Shown here: positions 23,156-34,373 of the stretch, in pieces | How positions within the stretch are numbered: position 1 is the stretch's first letter | How the letters are laid out: the number at the start of each line of letters is the position of its first letter | NCBI GenBank assembly: GCA_011800155.1 | Contig: CM022373.1 | Coordinates: 248,001 to 312,000 of the forward strand | Direction of reading: 5' to 3' | Length of the DNA stretch: 64,000 nucleotides | Source of the DNA: Flammulina velutipes | Lineage: Eukaryota > Basidiomycota > Agaricomycetes > Agaricales > Physalacriaceae | Made by a program: the position numbers and the translations under genes | Notes under the pieces: model-generated | Seen by the model: only the letters and a program-made list of their open reading frames with translations | Told to the model about the DNA's origin: nothing | The model's database searches: none

Positions 23156-25128
23156 TCAGTACGTTACTGCGTCGTCTGGACCATAGACGCGAACATTGGC
23201 CGTTTTCCTGATCGTCTCCTCAGCGAGAACGGAAAGTTCATCGATTAGGGCAGGAAGAAAGGTTCCTCGACCGTGTACACCACTACTTTCAGCTGCAACT
23301 TGAGCGGCGACGGTCAGAACCAAAACGCTGAAATGAACATCAGGAGCAAGAAGGATGGTATTCCGAAAGTCATACCCAGACACAGCGCCAATCAACGTCG
23401 TTGGATTGACAATGGAGCTTGACTCCGTCATGGCAGCCGCACAGAACGACGCAACGCATGATCCTACTATGCATCCTGAGCCTGTTATCTCACCCATGAG
23501 TGGGTGTCCATTCGAGAGCGCGACAACGTAGACACCGTCCGACGCGTAGTCAGTCGGTCCTGTAAGGAGCACGACACAACCTACCCAGGATATAAGCATG
23601 CTTGAAAGAAGGTATCGAATCGCTTACGTTCTCTACGAGCTAGGTTGCGAATAAATGTTACGGGATCCTTGAAACCGGACCCAACGCTGTCAACGCCTTT
23701 ACTGAGGACTTCTTGTGAGCCAGCAATGGTAGCCAACTCTCCTGCGTTTCCTTTGATCACACTGGGTTGCCAGATATTCAGCAGCTCCTGAACAGTGGAT
23801 TTCCGGAATGCAGAAGCGCCCACGCCCACGGGGTCCAATACGATAGGTTTGCGAAAGGTGTTTGCATAGTATCCTGCACATATCGTTCAGTACCGTTTTC
23901 TGGAAGATGAATGGCAATCATACCTGTTCGCAACATGCCTTCCTTGGACACAGAGGTCAATGTGCCGATATTGATTAAACATCCACTACAAATCCGAGCG
24001 ATATCTTCCGCTTCCTCAGGCGCGGTGGCCATGATAGGACTTGCGCCGATAGCGAGAGTTACGTTAGCCGACTGCGTTGCGACGACATTATTAGTGATCT
24101 ACATTGTGGTTAGTTGGGAATGATGTCAACCTCGGAAAAAATGCACCTGATGCACGAGCGGGTTCATCTTCCTAATCTTAACCATCAGGTCAACCACCTT
24201 GTCGATGATAATTTCTGGTGTGAGGGAGTCAGGGTGAAGGAAAGATGTAGAACTCCGTTTGAAGTCGTTCAAAATTTGACGCAAGCCTTCGGAGGCGACC
24301 TTGGGATCTGTAGAGCCCATGATTTCAGAGACAAGGGCAACCCCATCCAGCGCACGACCCTCGGAGTTGGTTGTTCCATGCAAAGTCCTTAGCAGATTTG
24401 ACTGTTTGATACCACCTTGAGTCAGAATATATGAATGAGGGACAGCCAAATACTGCACTGATACGCACCGATGGCCACTGCTTTGACATCTGTATTCTTT
24501 AGGACGTCAAGAATGGGTCCAACTCCCCTCACGCCGACCAAAGGCGCTGTGAGGGCTTTGGTCTGTGTCCCGAAAACCGCGCCGATACCAATGTAATCCG
24601 CCCCACGCCGTACAGCATCCTCCGCCTCTTTAGCTGTGTTGCAAGATATACCAATAATGGATCCAGAGGGTAGTAATCTTCGAGCAACCATGATGGGCAT
24701 GTCCGATTGGCCTAGGTGTACTCCGTGCGCACCGATGGCTAAGGCTATGTCGACACGGTCATTGACAAGTAGGGGAACGTTGTATTTGTCGCAAATTTCT
24801 TTTGACGCGGCCGCGATTCGAAGGAACTGTGAATGTATCAGAAGGAAACCATGGATAGAGAATCAGTGACTCACCTCTCCAGTTTCCGCATTCTTTTCAC
24901 GTATTTGGACGACAGTTACTCCACCAATAAGAGCCTACATCTAACATGAGGATTACGAGTTAAGAGAGCGCGATCTCCTTGCCTGTTCCAAGGAATGCAG
25001 ATAATCCTGTGTTTGAGTAAGGCGTGATGTTTTGTTGTATAATTCATTATCTTACTAACCATCCCATCAGGTAAGAGGTTCCGTCCAGTAACGAGATACA
25101 ATGAGTAGTCGGGTGAGATGAGCGACAT
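23156..25128 (-). CDS. THI6: THI6: bifunctional thiamine-phosphate synthase / hydroxyethylthiazole kinase
   Basis: Joins the pyrimidine and thiazole halves of thiamine and phosphorylates hydroxyethylthiazole. Eight exons (25128-25060, 25007-24984, 24934-24875, 24826-24469, 24415-24147, 24098-23924, 23873-23628, 23580-23156) give 541 residues, as expected for fungal Thi6. The synthase half has [49 protein letters not shown] and [15 protein letters not shown]. The kinase half has [51 protein letters not shown] and the catalytic-Cys motif [14 protein letters not shown]. Intron 2 (24983-24935) has a GC donor (CAG|GCAAGG) instead of GT; reading through it meets a stop. Only 91 bp separate the start from the upstream PfkB gene. 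No TPP riboswitch was recognised. Confidence 0.96.
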
Positions 25129-25219
25129 AGGATACTTCAGGTTGGGTAGATGGTAGTACTGTGACAAGCCGCATCTAGCAAAAATAGGGTCACAAGCAAG
25201 ATTTCGCCAACGCGTACTC

Positions 25220-26249
25220 CTACTTGATAGCACTATCGTTAATTATTGTAACGGGTAGAGCAGTCATATAACGCGTCAATCTATCTCCTGGTTCTTCTCC
25301 ATTCCATTTTCCATCCATCCCCAACACGGGGAGGCCCGTTTGCTGGACGACAAACGACGCCGAAACCGAGCCATATATGGCAGCCCTGAAAATATCCAGA
25401 GGGCTCTCCAACAAAAGTCCAGCACACAGACCTCCCAGAAAACTATTCCCCGCACCCGTCGTACCGCGAACTTGATCCACTTCTTCAGCAGTCCAATACG
25501 CTGGCATCCATTGTTTCTGGCAGTGGCCAAGGGCAGGATTCTCATTAGCGATGTAACATCCTCTAGAACCAGCACGAATAACAATAGTGCGTCCACCCAA
25601 AGACGCGAGTTTCTCTGTTAATGCTTCCACGGTGGCGTGGAAATCGTCGAACAATAAAGAGAGTTCCTTATGGTTGGGGGAGAAGACATCGATGAGCGGA
25701 AGGATAGATACAATTTCAGGGAACCGCGATGGTTTACAAGAGAAGGGTATAGGCTCATAAACGATGACTGGTCGATGTGGGGCATTTTTCAAGATATTAA
25801 GAGACTCGGCGATGCTGTCCGGAGAGCAACAAAAATGAACACAGCGTAGCGAGCTGAAGGAGGATAAACTGGCTATCGTTTGCTGAGGTCGTGGATTTAG
25901 ATACGCGAAACTAGGAGATATCAATGAACTGAAGTTTTTACTAGATGTAAAACTTGGATCACCTTCGGTTTCCGCCTCGAACTTCGATGACTGCTTGGAG
26001 CAGAGCCTTGCCAGAGGCATCGTCCTCCCAAGTCCACATTTTCTCGCCAAAGCTATCAAGCTGTTTGAGCAGCTCATTCGATAGACCCAGCCTAGCACCT
26101 CCAGTAGGCAGTCGGATTTCATCAGGAGACAGCCAGATACGCGTTCCCAAGGCTGCGTATAATCCTCCTCCTCCCAAGTGAATCTCTTCCCTATTCTCGT
26201 CCACGTAGCGAACCGTATCGAGCAATACCGTTCCGAGGCTGGCGAACAT
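25220..26249 (-). CDS. PfkB-family (ribokinase-like, Mak32-type) protein
   Basis: Two exons (26249-25963, 25910-25220) encode 325 residues. The N-terminus FASLGTVLLDTVRY followed by HLGGGGLYAALGTRIWL is the PfkB entry strand and GG substrate motif. IDVFSPNHKELSLLF is the NxxE region. The C-terminal anion-hole motif reads RGTTGAGNSFLGGLCAG: where active PfkB kinases have GAGD, with the catalytic Asp, this has Asn. From memory, yeast Mak32 also has Asn here, so the protein probably belongs to that atypical branch and may not be a normal sugar kinase. It is transcribed in the same direction as THI6, directly upstream; a link to thiamine is not supported by the sequence. Confidence 0.85.
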
Positions 26250-26545
26250 GGTGGTCGTTTGTCAACAAATATCAGGTAAGAGCGCAGACGGCGCCCCGGG
26301 CCGTACCTGACACTCAACGTCTACCACGACGTCTAAATCTGGAAAAAAACATTTCCATACGTTCATTGTTCAATCTGGTTCAGTCCACTGCCCGCCTCTG
26401 GTCTACAAGTCAAACCGCCTGAATATCTAGCGCTTTCGTGCTCGGCCTTGGACTCTTGGCCTTCTTGCTCTCGGTCATTTATCGCCCAATCCAATCTTAA
26501 ACACATATCAAATGCCTCCGGGTCTCCGGATTTCTTCTATAAAGT

Positions 26546-27946
26546 ATGAGCATGCGCATGCATCACCACATGTATCATAGAACCGTCTCTCTGTATGGGA
26601 CCACCATCTCTGAACTCACTACAATGCATATCAGCCATCCTGCTGAGTTGATGAACCGTGCACCTGCAGGTGAAGTCGACGATGACCTCTACGGCAAAAT
26701 CTTTGGTGAGAACGACGCGACTTATGCTCATTGTATCCTTCTAACTCTTCCTGAAAATGTCCAGTGTCTGCCGCAGCTGGAATGACCATCGCAGCATGCA
26801 CAACTCTCGCCAGAGTCGCCATCAGATTCCGCAGAATCGGATGGGACGACGGTCTCGCTCTGGTCGGACTATTCAGCCTCGCTGTTACAGCTGTGGTAGG
26901 ATCCATGTTCTACAAGCTCGACGGTAAGCCTTGTCAAAATCTTGTTATCTCACTCATACTCATGCGCCACGCTATCAGAGCAAAGTACTATGCCCCAAGG
27001 CTCCCGGGTAGCTTTGTATTACATCTCAACGGTTACCTTCAACTTCACCGTTTGGTAAGTCTGATAGCTATCAATCTTCCATATGTAACTCATCATGGAC
27101 TATATAAATCTTAGGATCTCCCGCCTCTCCATCATGGTCAACATCATTCGGCTTGGCTCATATCAACGCCGACTGCGTATCGCAGCAGGGATTTTCATCA
27201 TCATCCTACTGGTCCTAATCGCCCAAATATTTTGGGTATGCGAGCCACAAAACCGACGAACAAATTGGAAGGGCAAAACTGCGCCACAATGCGTGCTCGG
27301 GAAGAGTGTGGCCATTACTCAAGTTACAAGTTGAGTCCTTCATGATGTACGCAAAACAAACCCTCATTATTTTATTTATAGCTGATGCATTCGCTGATCT
27401 TGTCCTTGTCGTCGTACCTCTCCTCTTGTTACGGTATCTACAGTCCGCCGAGGCCAAAGCCCAAAAGGTCCGGCTGGCTGCCTCATTCGTGGTCGGCGGG
27501 CTGACAACCGTTGTGTCAATCGTCCACGCAATATATTTACTACAGAACACCCGGATGTCAATCGTTGTGACCAACGTGGAGGTCCGTCGTTCCTTCAGCT
27601 TGTCCGAATTCTTCCTATTTCTGAATCCGTGCAGCTCTCAGTATCAGTCATCATCTCCAACTTCGCTGTGCTAGCAGCAGCCATCCACCGTCTCTGGAAT
27701 AAATACCACCCGCCCGAAAAAGTCCCCGAACATACGACGATAGAATTTCAACCAGCTCCTCCTCCGACGTCCACTCTTAGTATGTCAGATACCGACGATC
27801 TTTCTAGCGGTGTGCTATCAGAGAGACGAGATAGAGAGGATTCAGACTTCGTAGCGGTCAAGACCGTTTCTGGTTCGGGTGACTTGGCGATAGTTGAATC
27901 GGGGTGGGATACGTCCAGTAGCTCCAGGCAGCGTGTAGGCTCGTGA
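26546..27946 (+). CDS. Seven-helix fungal membrane protein (rhodopsin-domain/PTH11-like)
   Basis: Six exons (26546-26705, 26765-26923, 26979-27054, 27115-27329, 27382-27581, 27635-27946) sum to 1122 nt, 373 residues. Hydrophobic helices include VSAAAGMTIAACTTLARVAI, DGLALVGLFSLAVTAVVGSM, VALYYISTVTFNFTVWI, IAAGIFIIILLVLIAQIFWV, AFADLVLVVVPLLLLRYL, SFVVGGLTTVVSIVHAIYLL and SVSVIISNFAVLAAAIHRLW. RIGWDD after helix 1 and WVCEP before the Cys-containing loop are typical of the fungal integral membrane domain shared with PTH11-like receptors. A 75-residue acidic, Ser-rich cytoplasmic tail follows. Ligand and coupling are unknown. The start is uncertain: ATG at 26624 is an alternative that gives a shorter N-terminus. 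Confidence 0.82.
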
Positions 27947-28581
27947 CCATCGCGTACTCAACTGTACAATATCTTTATTGAATTAAACTATTACTGTAAG
28001 AACGTTCAGGGAATAGCTTGACTTCGGGGACGAAGGCGGTTCTCTTTGCCAGTGTGTCAAAAAGGCAAGAACTGGCAAATATGGCCAACGTGGGGATCGA
28101 ACCCAAGACCTTCGCGTTATTAGCACGACGCTCTAACCAGCTGAGCTAGTCGGCCGTACATTTTGCCAGTGGCGCAAGCACTCCCTCCCATGAACCAGAG
28201 GCGAAAATTATCTCAAGACATACTTAACGATAGACTGGATTGATCTTCCCCAAGTAGTAAACAAATGATTTTATTATCAAAGAAAGGGTATCAATAACTC
28301 CCAAGGTACGGTATACGATGACCTGGCATGTATGTCAGTGGGTGTGAAAATACAATGAACAATCTGGTGTACAATGGACCATCGGACCAGGTCAAGGCGA
28401 AGCGGACTCCAGCCATAACGTATGAATAACATATATACCAGAAGAAGAATAACAACGATGGCGAAAGGGAAGTGGAAGCGCGGAGGAATAATAAAATACG
28501 GTCTTGAATAAAAATGCAGCTTGGGCCGCTTTGATAAAACTTACAGGGTGCGCTGGGCGCTAGTACATCACATTTCACAAC
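27947..28581. other. Intergenic region holding the tRNA-Ile gene
   Basis: Apart from the tRNA at 28082-28155 nothing coding is supported. It separates the 3' ends of two converging genes. Confidence 0.5.
28082..28155 (-). tRNA. tRNA-Ile (anticodon AAU), intronless
   Basis: The reverse complement folds as a cloverleaf. The acceptor stem GGCCGAC/GTTGGCC pairs with one G-U, the D-arm is GCTC...GAGC, the anticodon stem TCGTG/CGCGA closes the loop CTAATAA with anticodon AAT, and the T-arm carries TTCGATC. Length is 74 nt including the discriminator A. It is read as inosine-34 tRNA-Ile and no intron is present. The internal A box (TAGCTCAGCTGG) and B box (GGTTCGATCC) of a pol III promoter are intact. 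Confidence 0.96.
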
Positions 28582-29916
28582 CTACATGCCACCATAGGCA
28601 TCATCAGGATCATACACTGTGTCCGGTCGCTTCGAGTTGGGAACAGCACCCACTTCAGGGGCTGCGCGAGGTGGAGGGGACTGAGAGTGATGAGTCGACG
28701 CCGGCATGGCTACGCCAGCGGAGGCGATAATAGCAGGACCGTGTCCGCTGTCACTGCTGCGCAGAGACGGGACGCGATTCAGATCAGAATACTGAGCCTG
28801 GTGCTGGTAATCGGCGGCGGGGTAGTTGGCAGCAGGGGCACCGGGGTATTGCTGGTAGTCGTATTCCTGGGGCTGAGGATGGTACATGCCAGACGCGGAG
28901 CTGGGCTGACGGGTCAGGTAGGTGTTTGCAGGCGAGAATGGATCGCCGTCGTAGGGACCAGCGCGGATGTCTTGCTCGTTGTACGCTCCCTGACCCATGA
29001 CCTCGGCAGGACCAAAAGATGGCTGAGGACCATAGCCGTACTGGGGGTTTCCAAAGGATGCTGGGCTGTTGTTCATGTGGCGTTCGATCATGGTGGGAGG
29101 CCTCAAGTGAGTGGTATAATTTCCGTTGCTCTGGGAATTGCCGCGGGACAAGTTGTAGGTCCCAGTGGTGCCGTCTATCTCGTCGTCGAGCATGACGGCA
29201 GACTGGCGGAACTGCGAGGCAGAGAACGCCTCTTCCTCGTCCTTCTTGCGGCGGTAGCGGCGCATGGCGACGACAATAATTGCGCTGAGCACTGCGATAC
29301 CGGCGAGACAGGCCACGGCGATGCCGATGATGGTTCCAGTGCCCATGTCATCGGACTTTGCACCCGACGAGGAGGCGCCAGCGGAGGAGGAGGCGCTCGG
29401 GAGCGAAGTGTCCGACGAGGTAAAGGTGGCGGTCCTGGTCACCTGCTTGATGGAGCGGGTGGTAGTTTCGACGGGGTCAGGGGTAGTGAGCTGCAGTCCT
29501 ATGGTAAGCAAAGTCACGATCTATCTGGGTGATAACGTACCGTGGAGGTAGTGGTTGGCGTGGTGGAGGTGGACACGGATGTAGACGATGCTGTCGTCGA
29601 AGTCGTCGAGGGCGTGGTGCTGGTCGAGCTGGTCGTGGGTGTCGAGCTTGTGGACGTCGTCGTGGGCACGGCCGCGGGGGTCGAGGGCGTGGAGGCCGAC
29701 GTCGACGACACCGGGCGAGTGCTCGACGTCGGTGCGGTCGTAGACGGAGCAGCGCCTGTGGATCGCTTTAGTTGCGAGTCGGAATACTTTTAGCTGGTGC
29801 TCACTTGAAGACTCCTCGGCCTCCGTCGTAGGTCTGGTTGGAGGGAACAGTCCTCCTCCTCCCAACTGACGTTTGAGCATACGACGGTGCGAGTCGGCAA
29901 AAGTATCGTGGACCAT
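28582..29916 (-). CDS. Single-pass membrane protein, Ser/Thr-rich ectodomain, DDAYGG[M/I] tail family (copy 1)
   Basis: Three exons (29916-29805, 29755-29541, 29490-28582) encode 411 residues. The short basic N-terminus contains a dibasic KRQ site. A region of about 75 residues made almost only of Thr/Ser/Pro then resembles O-glycosylated stalks of Mid2-type wall sensors. One helix follows (TIIGIAVACLAGIAVLSAII) with a basic stop-transfer RRYRRKK. The cytoplasmic part begins AFSASQFRQSAVMLDDE and is rich in Gln/Pro/Tyr, ending DPDDAYGGM. The gene at 31829-33210 shares the juxtamembrane and terminal motifs, so the two are paralogues in divergent orientation with profilin between them. No cleavable signal peptide is seen, so the helix may act as signal-anchor. 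Function unknown; surface sensing is inference. Confidence 0.78.
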
Positions 29917-30833
29917 CGTTGGCAGCTTGACAGGACGCTTTGTTTAAGTATTTAGCAGAAAGAGCGTGTAGCGAATGAGTGTGGGTGCACAGATGTGCAA
30001 AGGTATATGTCGGACCAGTTCAGAGTCAAGACCAAGTCAACGACGAAAAAGGGCCTTGGCGTGACATACCAGGCGTTACGGGTGTGAGGCGTGACCGGTC
30101 AAGTTTCACGTCGCGCCACACGACAGGGTCATGAGGACTAAGCGTTCAAGATGCCAAGTGCTGACAGTGGAGAGCTACGCTTTCATTTCGGAGGACGGTC
30201 TGTGAATCATACTAGTCCTTCTCTTCAAATTTCTCCTGCCTTGCACGCCCACAAAATAGTTTAATCGGCCTGCCTCGTCGTTCGACGCCTTGGGAGTAGA
30301 ATAAAATGCTGGCAGCGCGTTCGTGGGGTCTAATTCCCGGCGTCGTAAAATATAATATAAGTGATATCCGTGGATGAATCTACAGATGAATTTATGGCTT
30401 CAAGCAGATACAAGTGCGATGTCACTGCTTTGAAGAGAAGATAAGCTCACCAAGAAGGTTAATGGGATAGTACTGGAGAGCTCTATAAATTGATAGCTTT
30501 AGCCGTCGGGCAATCCTACATCCATATTAATTAGGCGCGGTTGGCGCGCGCGCCTACTGGTCGGCAATTGTGACGAAAGGGCTGCTAGTTGAGGCTTAGA
30601 AAAGAGGCGGACAGTTTTTAGTAAAATCAAAGAGCGCCTTAGCGGTCTCGAGGCCAATTTGACGTATAGAAGGAAGAGGTAAGCGCATGTAAGAAGGTCG
30701 CCACACTAGCGTGGGGAGCCATCACAATCCCACGGCAATCTCCGATTGGGGACGTATTTGGGCTTTTGGCTGTTCTTTCGACAGACCACCATCCCAACCT
30801 CTTGTTCTCTGTCCACTGCCTTAATTATTCCTA
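29917..30833. promoter_or_regulatory. Divergent promoter region between membrane protein copy 1 and profilin
   Basis: Over 900 bp between divergent start codons with no supported frame. It is AT-rich around 30345-30560. It must contain both promoters, but no unambiguous TATA box was recognised. Confidence 0.45.
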
Positions 30834-31369
30834 ATGTCCTGGCAAGGTGAGCGGCGCTTTCCTACTGCGACTGTAGCTGCAAACTGAGTCATTTCCAGCA
30901 TACGTTGACACCAACCTCGTCGGCAGTGGCAAGATTGCCCGTGCTGCCATCGTGGGTCTTGCAGGCGGCGTCTGGGCTACCTCACCGGGACTAGACGTGC
31001 GCTTACCATCTACCTGTATCGTGATGCCCGATGCTTACGCGATCTGCAGCTCTCCGTCGATGAGCAGAAAGCCATCGTAAACTCCTTCAACGACGCCGGC
31101 GCCGTCCAAGCGTCTGGCATCCGCGCTTCCGGCCAGAAATTCTTCACTCTCCAAGCCAACGATCGCAGCGTCTATGGCAAGAAAGCTGTAAGCTACCCTC
31201 CTGTCTCGAGATAAACGCAATGATAGACAATCTACAGGCGGATGGCATCATCCTCGTCAAGACAAAGCAGGCTGTGCTGGTGGCCATTTATGAGGCTCCC
31301 GTTCAAGCGCCAGAAGCAACACCAGTCGTGGAGGGCCTCGCAGACTACCTGCTTAGTGTCGGCTACTAG
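30834..31369 (+). CDS. PFY1: Profilin
   Basis: Actin-monomer and poly-proline binding protein that feeds ATP-actin to formins. Four exons (30834-30846, 30899-30996, 31050-31187, 31238-31369) sum to 381 nt, 126 residues, exactly family size. It begins MSWQAYVDTNLVGSGKIARA, the profilin N-terminal signature with the poly-proline-binding Trp and Tyr. It continues with GGVWATSPG and SGQKFFTLQANDRSVYGKK, and ends VVEGLADYLLSVGY, the conserved C-terminal helix. The first exon is only 13 nt (ATG to the first base of codon 5), so ab initio prediction could misplace the start. Confidence 0.97.
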
Positions 31370-31828
31370 TTTCTTACGTTCAGTTTCGCATGGATCCAAT
31401 GTAATCTAACGCTTTGAAAACCACGCCCTGTAGAACATTTTCTCGTCCTCGAACAAGGACACACTGTTATCGCGTGAAGATCCAAGCATTCAGGAATCGC
31501 CGTACAATCTCCATTGGCGCGACATTTGCCGTGTGAATGAGACAAGTATTGTACGCGACGGTCGCGTGGACCATTGAACTATATATCTACTGTGGCGCAC
31601 CAAGTCTGAATCAGCACTCCCCGGTACCTATGGAGGCCAGGGCGGGTGCGGACCATCAGGCCGGACACACGTGCCAAGGATCTGCATATGGCAACAGGAA
31701 CATTTCTGATCTTGCCCGGTTTCGTCTTTTGTATCCTCCCTCCACTCGAGCTCGCAAAGTCGCACGACGCCCGCCAACAGCGTGGCGCACACATTCTTTT
31801 TCTTGACTTTCGTTATCTGTAAAACGCC
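31370..31828. promoter_or_regulatory. Profilin 3' flank and promoter of membrane protein copy 2
   Basis: Short frames only. No repeat or RNA recognised. Confidence 0.35.
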
Positions 31829-33210
31829 ATGTTAAATCGCCGTTCTGAACACCGACTGCTCCGGGTCCGCCAGGGAAATGATGGCGGTAGTGGCGGCACT
31901 GGAGGTGCGATTCCCAGCCCCGGTGGCGACAGCGACGACAACGACAACGCCGGTGGCGCTGTATCTGCAACCTCGTCTTTTGTATCGACGCCTGCTGGTT
32001 CTGGTTCGTTTCCAGTTCATTTTTACGAGCAGCTTGACTAACAGCGAACGCAGGGACGTCACAAGCAGCTGGCCCGTCCTCTGTTCCTTCATCCATCGTC
32101 CCAGAAACAACTCCCGGAGTCTCGTCCACCACGATCCAGTCGTCGGCCCCGAGCTCCGTCCCGAGCTCCGTTACCAGCACCTCGCAATCCGTCGCTCCGT
32201 CGCCTCTCGTTTCTAGCCAACCGCCATCTACCGCTCCCGCCGAGCCCTCCTCCTCGCCTTTGTCTTCCAGTATCGTCACTTCCTCGAGTGCCAGCATCAG
32301 TGCCGTAAGTCCTTGTGATCCTTCTTTCTTTCTTTCCAATGGGGCTAACATGCATTCGAAGGATGTCTCTCGAAGCACAGGAACCATTGAAGAACTGGGA
32401 ACTTCGCGATTCTTGGTGGATACCAACACCGGTACTCGCTCTGTCCGTCAGTCTACCCGCACTAGCGCCGATATCGGCGGCTCTACGGTCAGTGCCAGTG
32501 CTCCTGCCTCGCAGTCCGGTGCTCTGAACACCGGTGCTATGGCGGGAGGTATTGCTGGAGGCCTCATCGCCCTCGCCATCTTTGGTTTCATCCTCTGCTA
32601 CTTCATCGTACGTGCAATACCCTTATCTACACACACATACTGACATATCTTACAGCGCCGCAGACGCAACCGCAACCGCGTAGAAAACTTCAACGCGTCG
32701 CAGTTCCGCCGCTCTGCCATGATTATGGATGATGATGCTTTCACGCCTACTCCTCCTACTCCCCAAATGTTCGAGCGAGGCCACAACGTCGCCCCGTCCA
32801 TCTCCAGCAGCACTGCCGGTGGTCCCGGTATGGCTGGTCAAGGCGCTTATTACACCGGTGGCACCCAGCCTCAGCACGACTTTGTGGACCAGTACAGTGA
32901 TCATCCCTATGCTATGAGCCCTTCCCCCCGCCCTCAACCCGCCCTTCCCTTGCAAGAGCGTCAGCAGTACACCTTTGGCCAGCTTCCCTCTCAGCACTAC
33001 GATGCGAACGGGATGGACGACGGTCTCAGCGACGGCCATGGCCCATACAGCTCTGAGCCTCAGATGCAGACAAGCCATAATCCCGAGGCGTACTCTGGCT
33101 ACCACGCTTACTCCCCGACTGTCCCTGTGGCAGCTGGATACAGCGCCGGGGCTCACGCGAGGGTCAAGTCGACGCACACTGTTATAGATGATGCCTATGG
33201 TGGCATCTAA
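31829..33210 (+). CDS. Single-pass membrane protein, Ser/Thr-rich ectodomain, DDAYGG[M/I] tail family (copy 2)
   Basis: Four exons (31829-32003, 32054-32304, 32362-32607, 32656-33210) sum to 1227 nt, 408 residues, close to the 411 of copy 1. The N-terminus is basic with an RR pair, then a Gly/Asp-rich patch, then more than 100 residues of Ser/Thr/Pro/Val. The helix is AGGIAGGLIALAIFGFILCY, followed by the basic stop RRRRNRNR. The cytoplasmic start FNASQFRRSAMIMDDD matches copy 1 (FSASQFRQSAVMLDDE), and the end VIDDAYGGI matches DPDDAYGGM. The tail between is Pro/Gln/Tyr-rich with little sequence identity. An intron falls at the helix-to-basic junction here but not in copy 1. Function unknown. 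Confidence 0.8.
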
Positions 33211-33899
33211 ATTTTTCTATCTGATATTTATGAGTCGCTCCTCCCTTTCATTCATGGGGCGTCTTCCTGGCATATTCTTCAAGTTCGTATCGCGTTTCGT
33301 ATCCAGTCTTAAAGCGATACCTGTACAGGACATTCCCGTCTCTCTACGCATCAGCGTGTTCTATGTTTTCTCTAGGTATATTTGAGTTGAATAGTCGTAT
33401 CTTTTTACTATACTGTCGCACCATGTTGTTAGCAATTACTGTACGTGATATGTGTCTACTCTTTGGTGCAAGTATCTATCGATTTCAACGAGGTCAATAA
33501 CGGCTGACGGCAACGGCCGACCCCACTTGATCTCTTTCGACCAAGTTCGTCTTGTCCGCTGTTGTCGAGGGGCGTCTTTGCACAAAGACAGCTCGCTGGA
33601 TATATCGACCCCACAATCCTCTGATTCGTAGCAAACACAATAACGGCCTTGTTCGTTGAATCCTTGTTCTCTCCCTTTTTGTCTCCTTCTCCGACGCAGG
33701 CGATCCATCATCTGGACAAACCGCCTTTAAAGATGGCATCATCTCGAAACAAAGCAAAACGCCCCTTCATATACACCCAACACCACGTATTTATACCTTA
33801 GCTGTGCGCATTGATCGTCACAAACACCCTTCACCAACCACAAACTGTCAGTCCGCCACATTTCATGTTTTCCATTCTAATCCATCCCTAGACCTCAAC
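33211..33899. other. Intergenic region
   Basis: 3' flank of membrane protein copy 2 and 5' flank of the small gene at 33900. A TATTTATA-like element is at about 33788-33795, roughly 105 bp before that ATG. Nothing else is supported. Confidence 0.4.
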
Positions 33900-34256
33900 A
33901 TGCATCTTGAATCACTTTTCACGCGTCTGCGTAGCATTGCCAATAGCCGCGATGGCGCTAAGCTGCACACGCCTCCCAAGGTCTCACCGGACAAGGAGTA
34001 TCCCGCCACCGAACCAGTCACCTCTCGTCCGTCATTGACCAATCTCGTCTTGGATCCAGCGATGTACAGCGGCTTGCTGCAGACATCTACCACCATCGCC
34101 CCGTCGTCCGCCTCAGTTGACAACCTCTCGGAACGGTTGCAGAACATGGATGTACAACACTCAGGCTCAGGTACTGGTTCGCTTCCCGTGCCACCCAACA
34201 CACCAGCGTTCCCCATGTTCGGAGAGGATGCTCACGGAGAGCCTCCTTTAACTTAA
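33900..34256 (+). CDS. Small uncharacterised protein, 118 residues
   Basis: Single-exon frame from ATG 33900 to TAA 34256. The N-terminus HLESLFTRLRSIANSRDGAK is amphipathic, the middle is Pro/Ser/Thr-rich (TPPKVSPDKEYPATEPVTSR) and the end is acidic. There is no signal peptide or membrane helix and no family is recognised. An upstream TATA-like element and balanced codon use favour a real gene, but the call rests on frame and context only. Confidence 0.5.
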   Translation: MHLESLFTRLRSIANSRDGAKLHTPPKVSPDKEYPATEPVTSRPSLTNLVLDPAMYSGLLQTSTTIAPSSASVDNLSERLQNMDVQHSGSGTGSLPVPPNTPAFPMFGEDAHGEPPLT

Positions 34257-34373
34257 GGCGTCAAATCTATTCTGTAATTTGTGTACGTTCGCTCCTCTCA
34301 TCGCCACAATTCAATGCTCATGGATTATCAGACTGTTTCTCCTCCAAATAATGATACATTCTTCTTACATCCT

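Noticed and set aside
25128..25219. TPP riboswitch upstream of THI6
   Set aside because: The gap is only 91 nt and I found no thi-box-like pairing pattern there or in the first introns.
28687..29532. 281-codon open frame on the plus strand opposite membrane protein copy 1
   Set aside because: It is antisense to a gene whose spliced frame, helix and paralogue are convincing. The frame is open only because of the biased Ser/Thr/Gln/Pro codons on the other strand.
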